A DNA stretch of 25,655 nt from a virus. The stretch's first letter is position 1. Each line of letters opens with the position of its first letter. This document shows positions 24,636-25,655 of the stretch, piece by piece. Under the pieces are notes generated by a model, which was given only the letters and a program-made list of their open reading frames with translations, did not search any database and had not been told where the DNA came from. The stretch covers positions 1 to 25,655 of the IMG/VR virus record IMGVR_UViG_3300032134_000017. One strand, written 5' to 3'. Made by a program: the position numbers and the translations under genes.

Positions 24636-25655
24636 ATGAAAATCCGTATAAATAATTTAAATTCTAAGATTGAAACAGACAATCCAGAACTTCTCAAGGC
24701 TTTATATGATTTATATACTTTTAGAGTTCCAGGAGGTGAATATTCTCCCGCCTATAGACGAAGACAATGGGACGGAAAAATTCACTATATTTCAGCAACA
24801 GGAAATTTTAAAACAGGACTACTTTCTAGAATTCTAAAAGATCTAAAGAAGATTGACTGTGATCCAGAAATCTGGGGCTCAGAAGATATGTCTGATGGTA
24901 AGTTACTAGCTTCCTATGAGATCTCTGGTTTTACCTATTATGACTATCAACAGAAATTAATAGAACAAGGGTTAGATAAGATGAGGGGCATTATTAAGTC
25001 CCCTACAGGTTCAGGAAAAACTTTAATCATGGCAGGGCTAATCAAAGCCTTATCAGGAAGAAAAATGGTTATTCTTTTCAACGCAAAACAATTACTAAAA
25101 CAAACTTATGATTTTCTTACTGAAACTTGTGGGATGGACAATATTGGTCTTTGTTCTGGTGAGGGCTATATTTATGGTGATATTATGCTCTCAACTGTCC
25201 AGAGTATTGAAAAGCTCCTCGACACACACCTTAAAGAAGCCGAAGTCTTAATGGTAGATGAGTGTCATGAGTTCGCTAACGGCAAGACTACCCTAGCAGC
25301 CATCAGGAGCTTCCCTAAGGCCCTGTATCGCTTTGGATTCACCGCTACGCCTCCCCGTGAGCCTGTGCCTCTCTACAACCTAGAGGGGGCTCTAGGGGCC
25401 GTACAGGAGGTTGTAGACACAGCTACGCTTATAAACTCTGGTAAACTAACTAAACCAATAATTCAATTAGTTAATAGACCTTATACTGCGAGTGGATCTG
25501 ATGAAGATCTAGGGTATTTAGATGTGTATGAAGAGTATATCGTACAGAATGATTCGAGAAATAAAATTATTGAGGAAATAGTAAATGACATCAAAAAACG
25601 AAATAAAAGAGCCCGCATCCTTGTTCTTACCAAATCACTTGATCACGGAAGAGCC
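24636..25655 (+). CDS. uvsW: UvsW-like SF2 DNA helicase (C-terminus off the right edge)
   Basis: The frame opens with ATG at 24636 and continues for 340 codons to the window end. The N-terminal 110 residues contain YSPAYRRRQWDGKIHYIS, typical of the DNA-binding domain of T4 UvsW. The helicase core follows: a Q-like YYDYQQKLIEQGLD at about 101-114, Walker A SPTGSGKT at 122-129, DECH at 208-211, and motif III FGFTATP at 233-239. The second RecA domain starts at about 310 and is cut by the edge. UvsW unwinds branched DNA and R-loops, stops origin-dependent initiation and drives recombination-dependent replication late in infection. It is divergent from the gp26-like gene with 44 bases between. 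A GC-rich patch with different codon use covers motifs II-III (25211-25435). Confidence 0.9.
   Translation, partial: MKIRINNLNSKIETDNPELLKALYDLYTFRVPGGEYSPAYRRRQWDGKIHYISATGNFKTGLLSRILKDLKKIDCDPEIWGSEDMSDGKLLASYEISGFTYYDYQQKLIEQGLDKMRGIIKSPTGSGKTLIMAGLIKALSGRKMVILFNAKQLLKQTYDFLTETCGMDNIGLCSGEGYIYGDIMLSTVQSIEKLLDTHLKEAEVLMVDECHEFANGKTTLAAIRSFPKALYRFGFTATPPREPVPLYNLEGALGAVQEVVDTATLINSGKLTKPIIQLVNRPYTASGSDEDLGYLDVYEEYIVQNDSRNKIIEEIVNDIKKRNKRARILVLTKSLDHGRA
25211..25435. other. GC-rich island inside the helicase gene
   Basis: By hand count 25261-25440 has about 100 G or C in 180 bases (56%), while 25441-25500 has about 32% and 25021-25080 about 35%. The codons switch to C/G endings (CTC, GCC, AAC, GGC, TAC) across the DECH and TATP motifs and switch back sharply. 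The protein stays in frame and looks normal for the family. Confidence 0.6.

Noticed and set aside
24647-24654. Exact T4 late-promoter octamer TATAAATA on the plus strand
   Set aside because: It lies inside codons 4-7 of the helicase, so transcripts would miss the start codon, and no other gene in the window shows the octamer upstream. Likely chance in AT-rich DNA.
1-25655. Prophage, insertion sequence, tRNA or homing endonuclease signs
   Set aside because: No integrase, repressor, attachment-like repeat, transposase, HNH/GIY-YIG motif or cloverleaf was seen. The edges are cut inside phage genes.

Overview
The window is a stretch of a large tailed-phage (Caudoviricetes) genome with a contractile tail (myovirus morphology). 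It is AT-rich, roughly 40% GC by eye, and almost wall-to-wall coding. The proteins combine T4-type families (gp25, gp6, gp53 and gp26-like baseplate proteins, a gp61-like primase, a UvsW-like helicase) with the P2-like order spike, gp25/W, J, I, fibre. No integrase, repressor, tRNA, insertion sequence or CRISPR array is visible. A lytic T4-related but divergent phage is the simplest reading. The host cannot be told from this sequence.

Layout. Positions 1-20037 are one uninterrupted leftward (minus-strand) block. In transcription order it encodes a small unknown protein, the tape measure, a tube/baseplate-type protein, a gp53-like wedge protein, the hub, the central spike, a 906-residue protein with a C-terminal LamG-like lectin fold, a gp25-like protein, a gp6/J-like protein, a very large gp7/I-like protein, two related fibre-like proteins, and a beta-helix-like fibre that runs off the left edge. 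Seven junctions are ATGA or TAATG stop/start overlaps, so translation of this baseplate operon is probably coupled.

Positions 20038-22110 interrupt the structural block with three tightly interlocked genes on alternating strands: a 99-residue unknown protein (+), a Cas4/RecB-like Fe-S nuclease (-) and a toprim primase (+). Their ends overlap, and the nuclease and primase share the palindrome ATGTACAT as their two start codons.

Positions 22085-24591 return to leftward structural or assembly genes: a Cys-rich 189-residue protein, a beta-rich 324-residue protein and a gp26-like zinc-ribbon protein. The last ends in a slippery A AAT TTT TTC run with an open -1 frame beyond it. This looks like a programmed frameshift that makes a longer tail-assembly-chaperone form, and it is the strongest find in the window. 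A UvsW-like SF2 helicase reads rightward from 24636 off the right edge.

Together, the left 20 kb builds the tail tube ruler, hub, spike, wedge and host-contact fibres. The gp26-like gene probably helps tail assembly. The nuclease, primase and helicase serve DNA replication and recombination. No gene-free stretch exceeds 300 bases; the largest apparent gap, 23695-23844, is covered by the -1 frame extension.
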